Notes: generated from the letters alone by a model not told the origin. Counted from the first letter of the stretch, positions 1 through 7,928 are shown. The stretch is DNA of 33,605 nucleotides from Rhodovibrionaceae bacterium (GCA_028285215.1 JANQPZ010000158.1:1-33605), one strand, 5' to 3'. Program-made: numbers and translations.

Positions 1-875
1 GCAGCCACGAGGCGTGTGACGATGAGAACCGTCGCTATCGTCAGGAAGGCATTGCCGCAGGCAATGGCACCGACCTTCAGAATGTCGCGGAAAAGCTCGG
101 ACTGCAGAGGGAGTCCCCGCAGGCGTGGCCGAAACCCGGCCCGGCCGAGAGCAAGGCTTGCCCATAACGTCAGAGCGGCGAGCGAGAAGGCTGCGACAAG
201 CGCGATGGCCGGCCCCCGGAGCCCGAGTGCCGGAAAGGGCCCCCACCCCAGCGTCAAAGCGCCGGAGAGACCAATCTGGATCGCACTCGTCGCGATCAGA
301 ACGACAGCCGGCGTGGCCATGTCGCCGGTACCGCGGAGAGTCGAAGCGAAGGTGTTTGCAAGCCACATGGCGACGGCACCGCCGAAGGCAATCTGGGCAT
401 AGTCCACGGCCCCCTCGAGCACCTCGCCGCGGGCTCCGAGCAGCGTAAAGAGCGGCCGGGCGAATCCGGCACCGATGACGACGTACAGGAGCGCCATGGC
501 GACGGCGATGACGAGCGCATGCAAGAGAACGGCCTGCGCCCGATCCGGACGTGCGGCGCCAAGCGCACGGGCCACGGCGGAAGAGACTCCGCCACCCATC
601 GCGCCCGCAGACATCATCTGCATCAACGCCTGAAGCGGGAAGACGAGCGCCAGCGATGCCAGTGCCAGAGTGCCGACCTGCCCGACGAACCAGGCATCCG
701 CGATGGTCACAAGGGTCAGCGCGGTCGCGACCGCGACGTTCGGCGCCGCCAGCCGCGCCAGCATCGGCGCGATCGGCCCTGTCAGCAGACGCTCCAGCCG
801 GCGCGCAGCCGGCGGCTGTGGCACGACAGCGCGGTCTTGGGGATCTGAGGCTACAGACAAATCGGACTTCGACAT
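1..875 (-). CDS. MATE family efflux transporter (C-terminus outside window)
   Basis: Inner-membrane multidrug and toxin extrusion pump, expected to export a small organic compound in exchange for Na+ or H+. About 291 N-terminal residues are visible and the frame is open to the window edge. The start region is followed by a MATE-like first half: TIADAWFVGQVG, then FPLQALMQMMSAGAMGGG and SSAVARALGA, then a run of hydrophobic segments, LRGTGDMATPAV and PALGLRGPAIA, all typical of the family. I chose the ATG at 875 because an AGGAGG-like site lies about 11 bases before it. An in-frame ATG at 926 would add 17 residues but has poorer spacing. It follows the IclR gene on the same strand with a gap of about 90 bases, so it could be co-transcribed. 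Its link to the catabolic locus is unknown. Confidence 0.85.
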   Translation of the reverse strand, partial: MSKSDLSVASDPQDRAVVPQPPAARRLERLLTGPIAPMLARLAAPNVAVATALTLVTIADAWFVGQVGTLALASLALVFPLQALMQMMSAGAMGGGVSSAVARALGAARPDRAQAVLLHALVIAVAMALLYVVIGAGFARPLFTLLGARGEVLEGAVDYAQIAFGGAVAMWLANTFASTLRGTGDMATPAVVLIATSAIQIGLSGALTLGWGPFPALGLRGPAIALVAAFSLAALTLWASLALGRAGFRPRLRGLPLQSELFRDILKVGAIACGNAFLTIATVLIVTRLVA

Positions 876-968
876 GGAGGCCCCCGCCCCTCCTCGTCCT
901 GGCACAGCGTCGCTGTCGTTATCCATCCCCTGGCAACGGCGAACCGGAACAGACCGAACCGAAGCCCC

Positions 969-1811
969 CTAGAAGCCCGCACCGGCACGAGACACCGTAT
1001 TCACCAGTTCAACAAGCCGCGGTCCCAGATCGTCCTCCAGCCGTTGCTTCGGCAGCAGGTAAGCAGGGCCGCCGCAGTTGAAGGCAAGCAGCGGCGTATC
1101 GCCTTGCGGTGCGCGATAGGGAACCGCCACGGCATGTACGTCCGGCTGCCACTGGCCAAGGTTGGTGTAGAAGCCTTTGGTGCGAACCTGCTCCACAGCC
1201 TCGTGAATCTCGGCCTCCATCTGCGGCCAGCGCTCCGGACCGACACGCTCTCGGATGCCTTCCATCAAGTGGCTGCGCTCCTCTTCGGTTGCGCCAGCCA
1301 GATAGGCGCGCCCTATGGCCGAGCGTGCCAAGGAGATACGCGAGCCGACGGTCAGCTGCAGCGAGACCAGCCCTTCGGAGCGTGCACAGGCCACGTAGGT
1401 CATACTGAGGCCATCGCGGGCGCCGAGCGCCACCAGCACGCCACCGCCGGACTTGTCCGCCATCTCTTGCATGTAGACCTGAGCCGTATCGCGGATCTTC
1501 ATGCCGCCGAGGCAGGCGTAGCCGAGGCTGAGCACCGGCACGCCCATGCGGTAGCGACCGTTGTTCTCGTCGTAGATCAGGTATCCCAGCTTGCTGAGCG
1601 TGTAGGTCAGGCGCGATACGGTGGAGTTCGGCAGACCGCTGCGCTGGGCGAGTTCCAGATTACCCAGTCCGCCACTGTCCGACGGGCGGAAACAGCGGAG
1701 CAGTCTGAGCCCGCGGTAGAGGGCCGAGACAAACTGGCGGTCGCCCTCGAAACGCTCTTCCGAGTCGAACCCGGCCGCATCCGGCCCTGAGTAATTGCGG
1801 CGTTTCTTCAC
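969..1811 (-). CDS. IclR family transcriptional regulator
   Basis: DNA-binding regulator of 280 residues, close to the usual IclR length of 250-280. The N-terminal winged helix-turn-helix spans about residues 28-90, with the recognition region LAQRSGLPNSTVSRLTYTL at 54-72 and the wing GRYRMGVPVLSLG at 85-97. The rest is the IclR effector-binding domain, including ALGARDGLSMTYVACARS, RSAIGRAYLA and the late VAVPYRAPQG segment. The first ~25 residues are charged and form an extension before the helix-turn-helix. It is encoded downstream of the MaoC gene, on the same strand, after a 182-base gap. It is the only transcription factor in the window, so it is the best candidate to bind the repeated palindromes at the operon heads. 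That pairing is inference. The effector is probably a pathway acid or CoA ester. Confidence 0.93.
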   Translation of the reverse strand: MKKRRNYSGPDAAGFDSEERFEGDRQFVSALYRGLRLLRCFRPSDSGGLGNLELAQRSGLPNSTVSRLTYTLSKLGYLIYDENNGRYRMGVPVLSLGYACLGGMKIRDTAQVYMQEMADKSGGGVLVALGARDGLSMTYVACARSEGLVSLQLTVGSRISLARSAIGRAYLAGATEEERSHLMEGIRERVGPERWPQMEAEIHEAVEQVRTKGFYTNLGQWQPDVHAVAVPYRAPQGDTPLLAFNCGGPAYLLPKQRLEDDLGPRLVELVNTVSRAGAGF

Positions 1812-1962
1812 GATCGTCCCTCACACCTGGGGCCAAGCTCGGGCGCCGACCGGGGCCGGGCGGCGCCGAACCGATGCGGCGGTGCCCCCTCCGCCACCCT
1901 TCCTACCTACACCGCCCCGCCCGCTCCGACAAACGGGATGGCCATCCGGCGCCCTGGTCCCG

Positions 1963-1997
1963 CTAGAGCGATTCCACCTAAGGCGATCCTGCTCTAG
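1963..1997. repeat. Inverted repeat between the MaoC and IclR genes
   Basis: Perfect 7-base arms CTAGAGC (1963-1969) and GCTCTAG (1991-1997) flank 21 bases. The right arm covers the TAG stop codon of the MaoC gene. It could be a weak terminator or processing hairpin that lowers expression of the downstream IclR gene, or a copy of a dispersed intergenic repeat; CTAG-bearing repeats of this general look occur in alphaproteobacterial genomes. There is no T-run and no second copy in this window, so the function is open. Confidence 0.35.
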
Positions 1998-2497
1998 GTC
2001 AGATAAAGAGCCAGCATCTCGGCGACGCAGGCCGGCCGCGCCTCGCCCTCCAGATCGACCACGGCCTCTGTCGTGACCAGCAAGCCTTCGCTGGCGGCAT
2101 GAAGACTGGTGTCAACCAGCGTAAAGCGGGCCCGAATACGGCCATTCGAGCGAACAGGCGCCGGAAAGCGCACACGCCCGAGGCCATAGTTGATCCGCGT
2201 ACGAACCTCGGCGACCGAAAAGGCCTGATTGCTGAGATGCGGCAGCAGGGAAAGAGTCAGGTAGCCGTGGGCGACCGTGCCCCCAAAAGGGCTCTCCTCT
2301 GCCGCCCGCGCCTCATCGAGGTGAATCCACTGCCGATCCTCGGTTGCCTCGGCGAAGGCATGGATCCGCGTCGTCTCGACCGTCATCCAGTCGCTGCGCC
2401 CCAGCTCCTGGCCAATCAGGTTCGGCAGATCGTGCAGCCGTCCGACAGAGCGCGGTTCAGCCCTCGCCGCGCCGGGCTCGTCCGCGGCGGCGCTCAC
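1994..2497 (-). CDS. MaoC-like (R)-specific hydratase/dehydratase
   Basis: Predicted hotdog-fold hydratase of 167 residues that would add or remove water on a 2-enoyl-CoA or similar thioester. The hydratase motif is visible as FAEATEDRQWIHLD at residues 48-61, with the expected catalytic Asp54 and His59, followed by the SPFGGTVAHGYLTLSLLP helix segment. It resembles the single-domain NodN/Rv0130-type MaoC proteins. I place the start at a GTG (2497) that overlaps the stop codon of the upstream acyl-CoA ligase by four bases (GTGA), which suggests translational coupling. A longer reading frame upstream lies entirely inside the ligase gene and lacks family similarity. The neighbours (ligase, SDR) fit a beta-oxidation-like hydration step. 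Confidence 0.85.
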   Translation of the reverse strand: MSAAADEPGAARAEPRSVGRLHDLPNLIGQELGRSDWMTVETTRIHAFAEATEDRQWIHLDEARAAEESPFGGTVAHGYLTLSLLPHLSNQAFSVAEVRTRINYGLGRVRFPAPVRSNGRIRARFTLVDTSLHAASEGLLVTTEAVVDLEGEARPACVAEMLALYLT

Positions 2498-4272
2498 GGC
2501 GCGGCCCCAACGGCGCGCGACCGCTCCTCTTCCTGCAAAACTTTCCACTGCAGCTTTCCGGTGGCCGAGCGCGGCAGCGCATCGACGAACTCCACCACCC
2601 GCGGGCACTTATAGGCGGACATCAGGCCGCGGCACCACGTGACGATTGCCTGCGCGTCGACCTCATCCTCGGCGCAGTCGCGCAGAACGATCACCGCCTT
2701 CACGCTTTCGCCACGCCGCCGGTCCGGAGTTGCGATAACGCAAACTTCGGAAATCGCGGGGTGGCGATGCATCAAGGCCTCGACCTCCGTCGGCCAGACT
2801 TTGTAGCCGGACACGTTGATCATCCGCTTCACGCGGTCGACCATGAAGAAGTAGCCGTCCTCATCGTAGTAGGCGATGTCGCCGGTGCGCAGGAAAGGCT
2901 TGCCGTCGACCTCCACGAAGACGTCGCGCGTGGCCGAAGGATTGTTCCAGTACCCCTTGAAGACCTGCGGAGCGTTGATGACGATTTCGCCGGGCTGATC
3001 CGGACCCAGTTCGCGCCCGTCCTGAGGATCGAGAATGCGGCAGTCGACCCCGAAGATCGGAATCCCCAAACACTGCCGCCGCGGACGGTCGATCGGATTG
3101 ATGTGGGTGGCGGCGATCGTTTCCGACATGCCATAGCCCTCGATGTAGTCCAGGCCCGTCAGGCTCTTCAGACGATCCGCAATGGCATCGGGCATGGCTG
3201 CACCGCCGCCGCCGATCATCTCAAGACTGCTCAGATCGTAAGACTGAGCGTCGGGGTCGTTGACGAGATCGATCGCCATCGTCGAGATGCTGCGCCAGCG
3301 CGTCACGCGGTAACGGCGGATCAGCTCCGCTGCGACGGCTCTGTTCCAGCGGGTCATGATCACCATGCTGCCGCCGACGAAGATCGGCCCGTTCATCGAG
3401 TTCTGCATGCCCGTCACATGAAACAGCGGCAGCGAGACAAGACTGACAGAGGTCTCGTCCATCGGATTCCAGACGTTTCCGCCGACCAAGGTCGCCATGA
3501 CCGTGCGATGGCTGTGCATGCAGCCCTTGGGATGACCGGTGGTGCCGGAGCTGTAGGGGATCACCGCCAAGTCGTCGGGCTTCGCCTGCGGCGGCGTGGC
3601 CGTCAGCTGCGCGTCGAGCGCATCGATCCAGCGCACGATACCCGTAACACCGTAGTCGGCCGGCGCGGGTCGATCCAGCGGGCTCGGCAGCGGCAGGTCG
3701 AAGCCCGAATCGGCAGCATCGGCATAAGCCGCTGCGACAATACAGGTCAGGCCCGCACTGCCGGTGTTGCCGGCAGCCGACCCGCATGCCTCTCGCGTCT
3801 CAATACCGCCCGAGACCTCAAGACGAGGCGTGCCGGGACTCGCTGCGGCTTCGGCAATCAGCAGCGGCGTCACTTCGTCGAGAAGTTCCTGGCCGGCCAG
3901 AGCGACAGAGGCGCCGGTATCGGTGACCATGTGCTCAAGCTCGGCGCGCCGGTTCATCGGATTCACCGGAACGACAACCGCGTCGGCACGCAGGATCGCA
4001 TAGTAGCCGACGATGAACTGCGGGCTGTTCTGCATGAACAGCAGCACGCGGTCGCCCTTGGCAACACCCGCGCGCCGCTGCAGAAAGCCGGCCAAGCGCT
4101 CGATCTGATCGTTCAGCTCCGCATAGGTCAGGCTGCGGCCCTGGTAGATCGTCGCCCTGCGCTCGGGAAAGCAAGCCACCGTGTCTGCCAAGTTCGCCAC
4201 AAGCGTCTGATCCGGCAGCTCAATTGTCTTCGGAGCATGCGCAGGCCAAACCTTGAAGTGGCGATCGAACAT
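2494..4272 (-). CDS. AMP-dependent acyl-CoA synthetase/ligase (ligase 1)
   Basis: ANL-superfamily ligase of 592 residues that activates a carboxylic acid with ATP and CoA by way of an acyl-adenylate. The P-loop motif YSSGTTGHPKG is at residues 240-250. The adenylate-binding stretch EGYGMSETIA, the GDIAYYDEDGYFFMVDR hinge region and the C-terminal LPRSATGKLQWK with the catalytic Lys573 are all present. It is 50-75 residues longer than the other two ligases here. The extra length lies around residues 130-235, before the P-loop, in a low-complexity Ala/Gly/Pro-rich stretch. ATG at 4272 has a GGGAG about 10 bases upstream. It is downstream of the SDR gene (45-base gap) and coupled to the MaoC gene. 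Sequence alone does not show the acid used. Confidence 0.93.
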   Translation of the reverse strand: MFDRHFKVWPAHAPKTIELPDQTLVANLADTVACFPERRATIYQGRSLTYAELNDQIERLAGFLQRRAGVAKGDRVLLFMQNSPQFIVGYYAILRADAVVVPVNPMNRRAELEHMVTDTGASVALAGQELLDEVTPLLIAEAAASPGTPRLEVSGGIETREACGSAAGNTGSAGLTCIVAAAYADAADSGFDLPLPSPLDRPAPADYGVTGIVRWIDALDAQLTATPPQAKPDDLAVIPYSSGTTGHPKGCMHSHRTVMATLVGGNVWNPMDETSVSLVSLPLFHVTGMQNSMNGPIFVGGSMVIMTRWNRAVAAELIRRYRVTRWRSISTMAIDLVNDPDAQSYDLSSLEMIGGGGAAMPDAIADRLKSLTGLDYIEGYGMSETIAATHINPIDRPRRQCLGIPIFGVDCRILDPQDGRELGPDQPGEIVINAPQVFKGYWNNPSATRDVFVEVDGKPFLRTGDIAYYDEDGYFFMVDRVKRMINVSGYKVWPTEVEALMHRHPAISEVCVIATPDRRRGESVKAVIVLRDCAEDEVDAQAIVTWCRGLMSAYKCPRVVEFVDALPRSATGKLQWKVLQEEERSRAVGAAP

Positions 4273-4317
4273 GCAATGAGGCTCCCTCTCCTCAGCCGCG
4301 TCGTTGCGCGTTGTTGT

Positions 4318-5109
4318 TTAGACTTTCATACCCGGCAGGTTGAGCGACGCGGTGTTGCCGCCGTCGACCGCCAGGGCCTGGCCGGTGATGTAACTGGCGT
4401 CGTCGCTCGCAAGAAACGCGATCACGGCGGCCACCTCTTCAGGCCGGCCATAGCGGCGCAGTTCGCAGCGGGAGCCCAGCCGATCTTCCTTGCCCCGCTC
4501 TCGCGCGAGCTCGAAGGTAGGGCGCGTCATCCCCGTCTCGATCAATCCAGGGCAAACCGCATTGACGCGAATGCCATGGGCACCGAAGTCGCAAGCGGAC
4601 GTCTGGGTGAAGTTGATCAAACCGGCTTTCGACGCGCTGTAGGCGTTACCGCCGGCACCGGCCCGTAGACCTGCGACCGACGCCGTGTTGACGATCGCGC
4701 CGCGCCCCGCTGTCACCATCGCGCGACCGACATGCTTGGTGAAGTGAACGGCGCCAAGAAGATTGACGGCGATCACCTGCTGCCACTCCTCGGCTTCCTC
4801 CTCGACAGCGGTCTTGCGACTGGAGGCGATGCCGGCGTTGTTGCAGAGAATGTCGATTTGTCCGAAGCGCTCCAGCGCCGCTCCGACGGTTCGGGCGACG
4901 GCCGGCTCATCGGCGATATCGAGGGTACAGGTTAGATCGGAAGCTGGATCGGCAGAGATGTCGGCGCTTGCAGCCTTCAGCGCCTTGCCCGCGCGATCGA
5001 CGCGAATTGTCGCCGCACCTTCGGCGGAAAGACGGGCAGCTACAGCACGACCTATACCGCTCGCCGCGCCCGTGATCAGCGCGACTTTACCCGAAAACCT
5101 CACCGGCAT
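4318..5109 (-). CDS. SDR family NAD(P)-dependent oxidoreductase (SDR 1)
   Basis: Classical short-chain dehydrogenase of 263 residues. The cofactor-binding TGAASGIG is at 13-20 and NNAG at 90-93. The catalytic tetrad is Asn115, Ser144, Tyr157 and Lys161 (YSASK). The C-terminus has the usual SYITGQALAVDGG. It most likely oxidises a hydroxyl on a CoA ester or free hydroxy acid. Asp38 at the end of the second beta strand (RVDRA) suggests NAD+ rather than NADP+, which is inference. It is the first gene of a minus-strand operon with ligase 1 and the MaoC gene, and one of the repeated palindromes lies 56-81 bases upstream. A GGGAGGAC sequence sits very close to the ATG. Confidence 0.92.
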   Translation of the reverse strand: MPVRFSGKVALITGAASGIGRAVAARLSAEGAATIRVDRAGKALKAASADISADPASDLTCTLDIADEPAVARTVGAALERFGQIDILCNNAGIASSRKTAVEEEAEEWQQVIAVNLLGAVHFTKHVGRAMVTAGRGAIVNTASVAGLRAGAGGNAYSASKAGLINFTQTSACDFGAHGIRVNAVCPGLIETGMTRPTFELARERGKEDRLGSRCELRRYGRPEEVAAVIAFLASDDASYITGQALAVDGGNTASLNLPGMKV

Positions 5110-5164
5110 GTCCTCCCAACGACGTTCGAGCGTCGCATAGGGGGGCGAACCTGGTCAATCACTA

Positions 5165-5190
5165 CGGAAATATATTTCGCCATGCAGATT
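5165..5190. promoter_or_regulatory. Palindromic operator, copy A (head of SDR 1 operon)
   Basis: Core palindrome ATTTCGC (5174-5180), CAT, GCAGATT (5184-5190), with an upstream third half-site CGGAAAT at 5165-5171. It lies before the SDR 1 gene and overlaps the stop codon of the upstream phosphatase-like gene. On the minus strand a TTGACC (5158-5153) and a CCCCCTATGC block (5144-5135) follow on the gene side. A very similar arrangement occurs at copy E. It is the most degenerate core of the set. Binding by the local IclR protein is inferred from its IclR-type symmetry. Confidence 0.6.
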
Positions 5191-5905
5191 ATCGATAGGT
5201 GACCAGAGTCTCGCCGCCGGCCAGGCGCAGGTGCGCGACTCCGTTGAAGCTGACGAGCACGAAGCCGCTCCGACCATAGCGAAGCTCCGTGATTCCGGCG
5301 TTCAACGTCCGATGTCCGAGCGCCATGGCCGCTTGCCCGTCAAGGCCCAGGGCATGCGCCGTTGCCGTGCCAACCACGCCGCCCGACGTGAAGATCGCGA
5401 CGGTGTCGGAAGGTTCGGAGGCAGCCATGAGAGCCGTCAGCCCCTCGGTTACCCGGGCGCGGAAGCTCTGCCACCTCTCCACGGCGGACGCCCTCCCTTG
5501 GCGCACCTCCGGTTGAGCGCCTTCGGCCCAGAGCCCGGTGACAGCGCTCAAGGCAGCATGAAACAGCCGGGGGTCGGCCTGCAGCTCCGCCATCGGCCGG
5601 TCCAGGTCCGGATTGCGCGTCACTGCAAGCGGCAGATAGGCCTCAAACAAATCATCGGCCGGATACTCGTCGAAACGAGGATCTCGACCGGCCGTCAGCT
5701 CGGGATCCCAGCCGGACAGGGCGTGACGCGCGGTATCGGCCTGGCGCACCAAAGCGCCGCTGATCGCGGCTGCAAGGGATCGCCCTTCGCGTGCCAGATG
5801 TTCTCCGGTGACTCTTGCCTGCCGTTCGCCCAGGTCACTGAGGCGATCGTAGTTACTGGTCCCGAAACGCGCCTGACCGTGGCGCACCAGCAGAATGACA
5901 GTCAT
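5189..5905 (-). CDS. Histidine phosphatase family protein (atypical)
   Basis: Phosphoglycerate-mutase-like fold, 238 residues. The N-terminal RHG motif (LLVRHGQARFG, catalytic His9) is clear, as is an R-Q-A/T-A segment (ALVRQADTARHAL) typical of the superfamily. The place where most members have a second catalytic histidine (usually V-S-H-G-G) reads IFTSGGVVGTA here, so that histidine is replaced by Ser. This may mark a distinct subgroup or an enzyme with altered activity. The gene is 45 bases after acyl-CoA ligase 2, on the same strand. A phosphatase here is suggestive because the locus also encodes two kinases of a type that phosphorylates hydroxyacyl-CoAs; the connection is speculative. 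Confidence 0.85.
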   Translation of the reverse strand: MTVILLVRHGQARFGTSNYDRLSDLGERQARVTGEHLAREGRSLAAAISGALVRQADTARHALSGWDPELTAGRDPRFDEYPADDLFEAYLPLAVTRNPDLDRPMAELQADPRLFHAALSAVTGLWAEGAQPEVRQGRASAVERWQSFRARVTEGLTALMAASEPSDTVAIFTSGGVVGTATAHALGLDGQAAMALGHRTLNAGITELRYGRSGFVLVSFNGVAHLRLAGGETLVTYR

Positions 5906-5950
5906 CTCTTACAGCCCTTGTGCTGCTCCCGAAGCGGATCGATAAACAGC

Positions 5951-7576
5951 TCAAGTCGCGGCCTCTGCCCAGTAAGCTGCACGCAGTTCGCGCTTGAGAA
6001 CCTTCCCAATCGCACTGCGCGGCAGGCTGGGGCGAATCTCGACGGCGGAAAGCCGCTGAGTCTTGCCCAGCCGTGCATTGGCCCAGTCGCACAAGACCTG
6101 AGCGTCAACCGCCGCTCCAGGGCCCAGCACCACCAAGCCCAGGGGCGTTTCCCCCCATTGCTCGCTCGGCACCGCGATGACAGCGGCTTCTGCGACGTCG
6201 GGGTGCACCAACAGCACCTGTTCCAGATCGGCAGCGTAGATATTGAAACCGCCGGACAGAATCATGTCCTTGCGCCGGTCGAGCAAGGTGAGAAAACCAT
6301 CGGCATCGAGACGCCCCATATCGCCGGTGCGAAAGAAATCCTCTCCCTCCGGGCTGCGCCACAGCATCTCCGCCGTACTCTGCGGCGACTTGTAGTACCC
6401 CACCATCATCGTCGGCGAGCGCCCCACCACTTCACCGACTTCACCAGGCTGCAGCGGACGTTCCTGAGGATCGAGGATGCGCACCTCGGCTCCTGCGACC
6501 GGCCGACCCACGGTATCCAGCTTGTCGGGGTGCGCGGCACAATCGAGCATAGTGCTGATACCGCCCTCGGTCATGCCGTAGATCTCGATCAGCTTGCCCG
6601 GCCAGCGCTCCAACGCCGCGCGGATCGTTGCCGCAGGCAAGGGTGCGCTGGTCGAGAGTTTGACGCGAAAGGCGGAGAGGTCGAAACGGTCGAAGTCGGC
6701 ATCGTCGAGGATGCGCCGGTACTGCACCGGCACGAGCATGGCGTGGCTGACCCGATGTCGCTCCGCCAACTCCAGGAAGCCCCGAGTCTCGAACTTCCCC
6801 ATCACGACCAACGTGCCGCCGTGAGCCAGCACCGGCAGCACCGCTACCAGCGTGGTGTTCGAGTAGAGCGGCGTCGACATGAGACAGACCGCATCGCCGT
6901 TCAGGCCGTAGTTGGCCATCCGCATGATCTGGCGGCTGCGAAAACGGTGGTCGTGCAGGATGCCCTTGGGCATACCCGTCGTGCCGGAGCTGTAGATCAT
7001 GTCGAACAGATCGTCCGGACCGACCGGCTCGGGCTGTGCGATTTCCGCCAGGCCCGGCGTATCCGTGTCGAGCCAGCTCTCCAAAGCGTCGAGATCCACC
7101 ACCGGCGGCCCCAAGCGGCCTGCAACCTCTTTCTGGCGGGCCGAGGCGAACAGCAGAGCCGGATCGCAATTTTGCGCCATGCGACGCAGCGCCGCTTCGT
7201 GGGCACCGGTCGGCAGGGGCACGACACATGCCCCGGCGCCGAGCGCGCCGAGATAGACCGCCAAGTGTGCGGCAGAGTTCTCGGCCAAGCTGGCCACCAT
7301 GGTGCCGCGCCCGATTCCCTCGGTCCGCAGGCGGGCCGTCACCCGCTCGACCAAACGTCCGAGATCTTGCCAAGACAAACGCCGGTCCGCGTCGACTATG
7401 GCCAGACGATCGGGACGCGCCGCAGCTTGGCGGCGAACCGCCTCGGCCAAATTGAGAAACCTCTCCCCCGGCACAGGCGCCGGACACGGTCGATCCGCCA
7501 CAGAGTCGATCCGAGACTCATGGACAGCGGCCTCAACGACCTTCGGCGCGCTGTTCGCGAGAGGAGGGCCTTCCAT
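5951..7576 (-). CDS. AMP-dependent acyl-CoA synthetase/ligase (ligase 2)
   Basis: ANL-superfamily ligase. From the ATG at 7576 it has 541 residues. That ATG has a GGAG eight bases upstream, whereas upstream in-frame starts add a 44-residue stretch with no family similarity that crosses into the regulatory region. The P-loop YSSGTTGMPKG is at 195-205, followed by IEIYGMTEGG, the GDMGRLDADGFLTLLDR region and LPRSAIGKVLKREL with catalytic Lys525. It is the first gene of a two-gene minus-strand operon with the phosphatase-like protein and faces the TRAP operon across a shared control region. It is clearly divergent from ligases 1 and 3, so a different acid is likely, but the substrate cannot be read from sequence. 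Confidence 0.92.
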   Translation of the reverse strand: MEGPPLANSAPKVVEAAVHESRIDSVADRPCPAPVPGERFLNLAEAVRRQAAARPDRLAIVDADRRLSWQDLGRLVERVTARLRTEGIGRGTMVASLAENSAAHLAVYLGALGAGACVVPLPTGAHEAALRRMAQNCDPALLFASARQKEVAGRLGPPVVDLDALESWLDTDTPGLAEIAQPEPVGPDDLFDMIYSSGTTGMPKGILHDHRFRSRQIMRMANYGLNGDAVCLMSTPLYSNTTLVAVLPVLAHGGTLVVMGKFETRGFLELAERHRVSHAMLVPVQYRRILDDADFDRFDLSAFRVKLSTSAPLPAATIRAALERWPGKLIEIYGMTEGGISTMLDCAAHPDKLDTVGRPVAGAEVRILDPQERPLQPGEVGEVVGRSPTMMVGYYKSPQSTAEMLWRSPEGEDFFRTGDMGRLDADGFLTLLDRRKDMILSGGFNIYAADLEQVLLVHPDVAEAAVIAVPSEQWGETPLGLVVLGPGAAVDAQVLCDWANARLGKTQRLSAVEIRPSLPRSAIGKVLKRELRAAYWAEAAT

Positions 7577-7714
7577 CGTTGGAACTCCGGGAATGATTCT
7601 GAAACCGGGCCGCGCTCGGACCGGACGCAAGAGGAGATGTCCGGCCGAGATCATGCACCACCGGATTGACGGCTGAGGAGATTTGCACGAAAGCCGCCAA
7701 GACCGCAATCGATG

Positions 7715-7740
7715 CGGAACAATATTTTGCTTTGCAGAAT
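7715..7740. promoter_or_regulatory. Palindromic operator, copy B (head of ligase 2 operon)
   Basis: Core ATTTTGC (7724-7730), TTT, GCAGAAT (7734-7740), with the third half-site CGGAACA at 7715-7721 at exactly the same offset (nine bases) as in the other copies. It lies about 140 bases before the ATG of ligase 2. On the minus strand a weak TTGCGG follows on the gene side; no convincing -10 box is visible. Confidence 0.6.
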
Positions 7741-7796
7741 TTCACGCTCCATCACGTCCGCTCAAGCCTCGGTCTCGCGATCTTTATCCAGAGTCG

Positions 7797-7826
7797 TTGA
7801 CAGCGGGCGAACTGCTCTCCTAGGCT
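7797..7826 (+). promoter_or_regulatory. Candidate sigma-70-type promoter of the dctPQM operon
   Basis: A perfect -35 hexamer TTGACA (7797-7802) is followed after 18 bases by TAGGCT (7821-7826), a poor -10 box with three of six consensus bases. If this is used, transcription starts near 7833, so palindrome copy C would cover the start site, a placement typical of repression. The gene start is about 95 bases further on. Confidence 0.4.
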
Positions 7827-7830
7827 ATTT

Positions 7831-7856
7831 CAAAAATATATTCTGCTATGCGGAAT
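7831..7856. promoter_or_regulatory. Palindromic operator, copy C (head of dctPQM operon)
   Basis: Core ATTCTGC (7840-7846), TAT, GCGGAAT (7850-7856), one of the two best copies. The third half-site position reads CAAAAAT (7831-7837), a weak match. It precedes dctP by 72 bases. It has the same orientation on the plus strand as the other five copies although its gene runs the opposite way, so it may act on both divergent operons. Confidence 0.65.
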
Positions 7857-7928
7857 AGTTGGGCGCGCCATATCGGCACGCTGTACAACGCCTCCCCGAT
7901 CGGAAGGGGTGGCTAGGGAGGACCCCGG

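Larger units (their letters stand above)
7577..7928. promoter_or_regulatory. Divergent control region between ligase 2 and dctP
   Basis: This 352-base non-coding stretch is the only divergent promoter region in the window. It holds two copies of the locus palindrome (copy B at 7715-7740 and copy C at 7831-7856), a TTGACA -35 box for the plus-strand operon and a strong Shine-Dalgarno GGGAGGA eight bases before the dctP ATG. The centres of the two palindromes are 116 bases apart, close to 11 helical turns, so looping between bound proteins is conceivable. I see no small gene here. Confidence 0.6.

Noticed and set aside
4024..4042. Inverted repeat GCTGTTC ... GAACAGC inside ligase 1
   Set aside because: Lies mid-gene in conserved coding sequence and has no relation to the operator motif; probably chance.
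2344..4668. 774-codon open frame on the plus strand opposite ligase 1
   Set aside because: It is the antisense shadow of the ligase and SDR genes, with an Arg/His/Asp-rich composition and no recognisable domain. Long antisense frames are expected in this GC-rich codon usage.
5231..7669. 812-codon plus-strand frame opposite the phosphatase-like gene and ligase 2
   Set aside because: No domain, skewed composition, and it covers two well-supported minus-strand genes.
7533..7745. Possible 70-residue protein with a signal-peptide-like start upstream of ligase 2
   Set aside because: Its first codons are operator copy B read as protein and it overlaps the ligase start in another frame; no good Shine-Dalgarno and no family.
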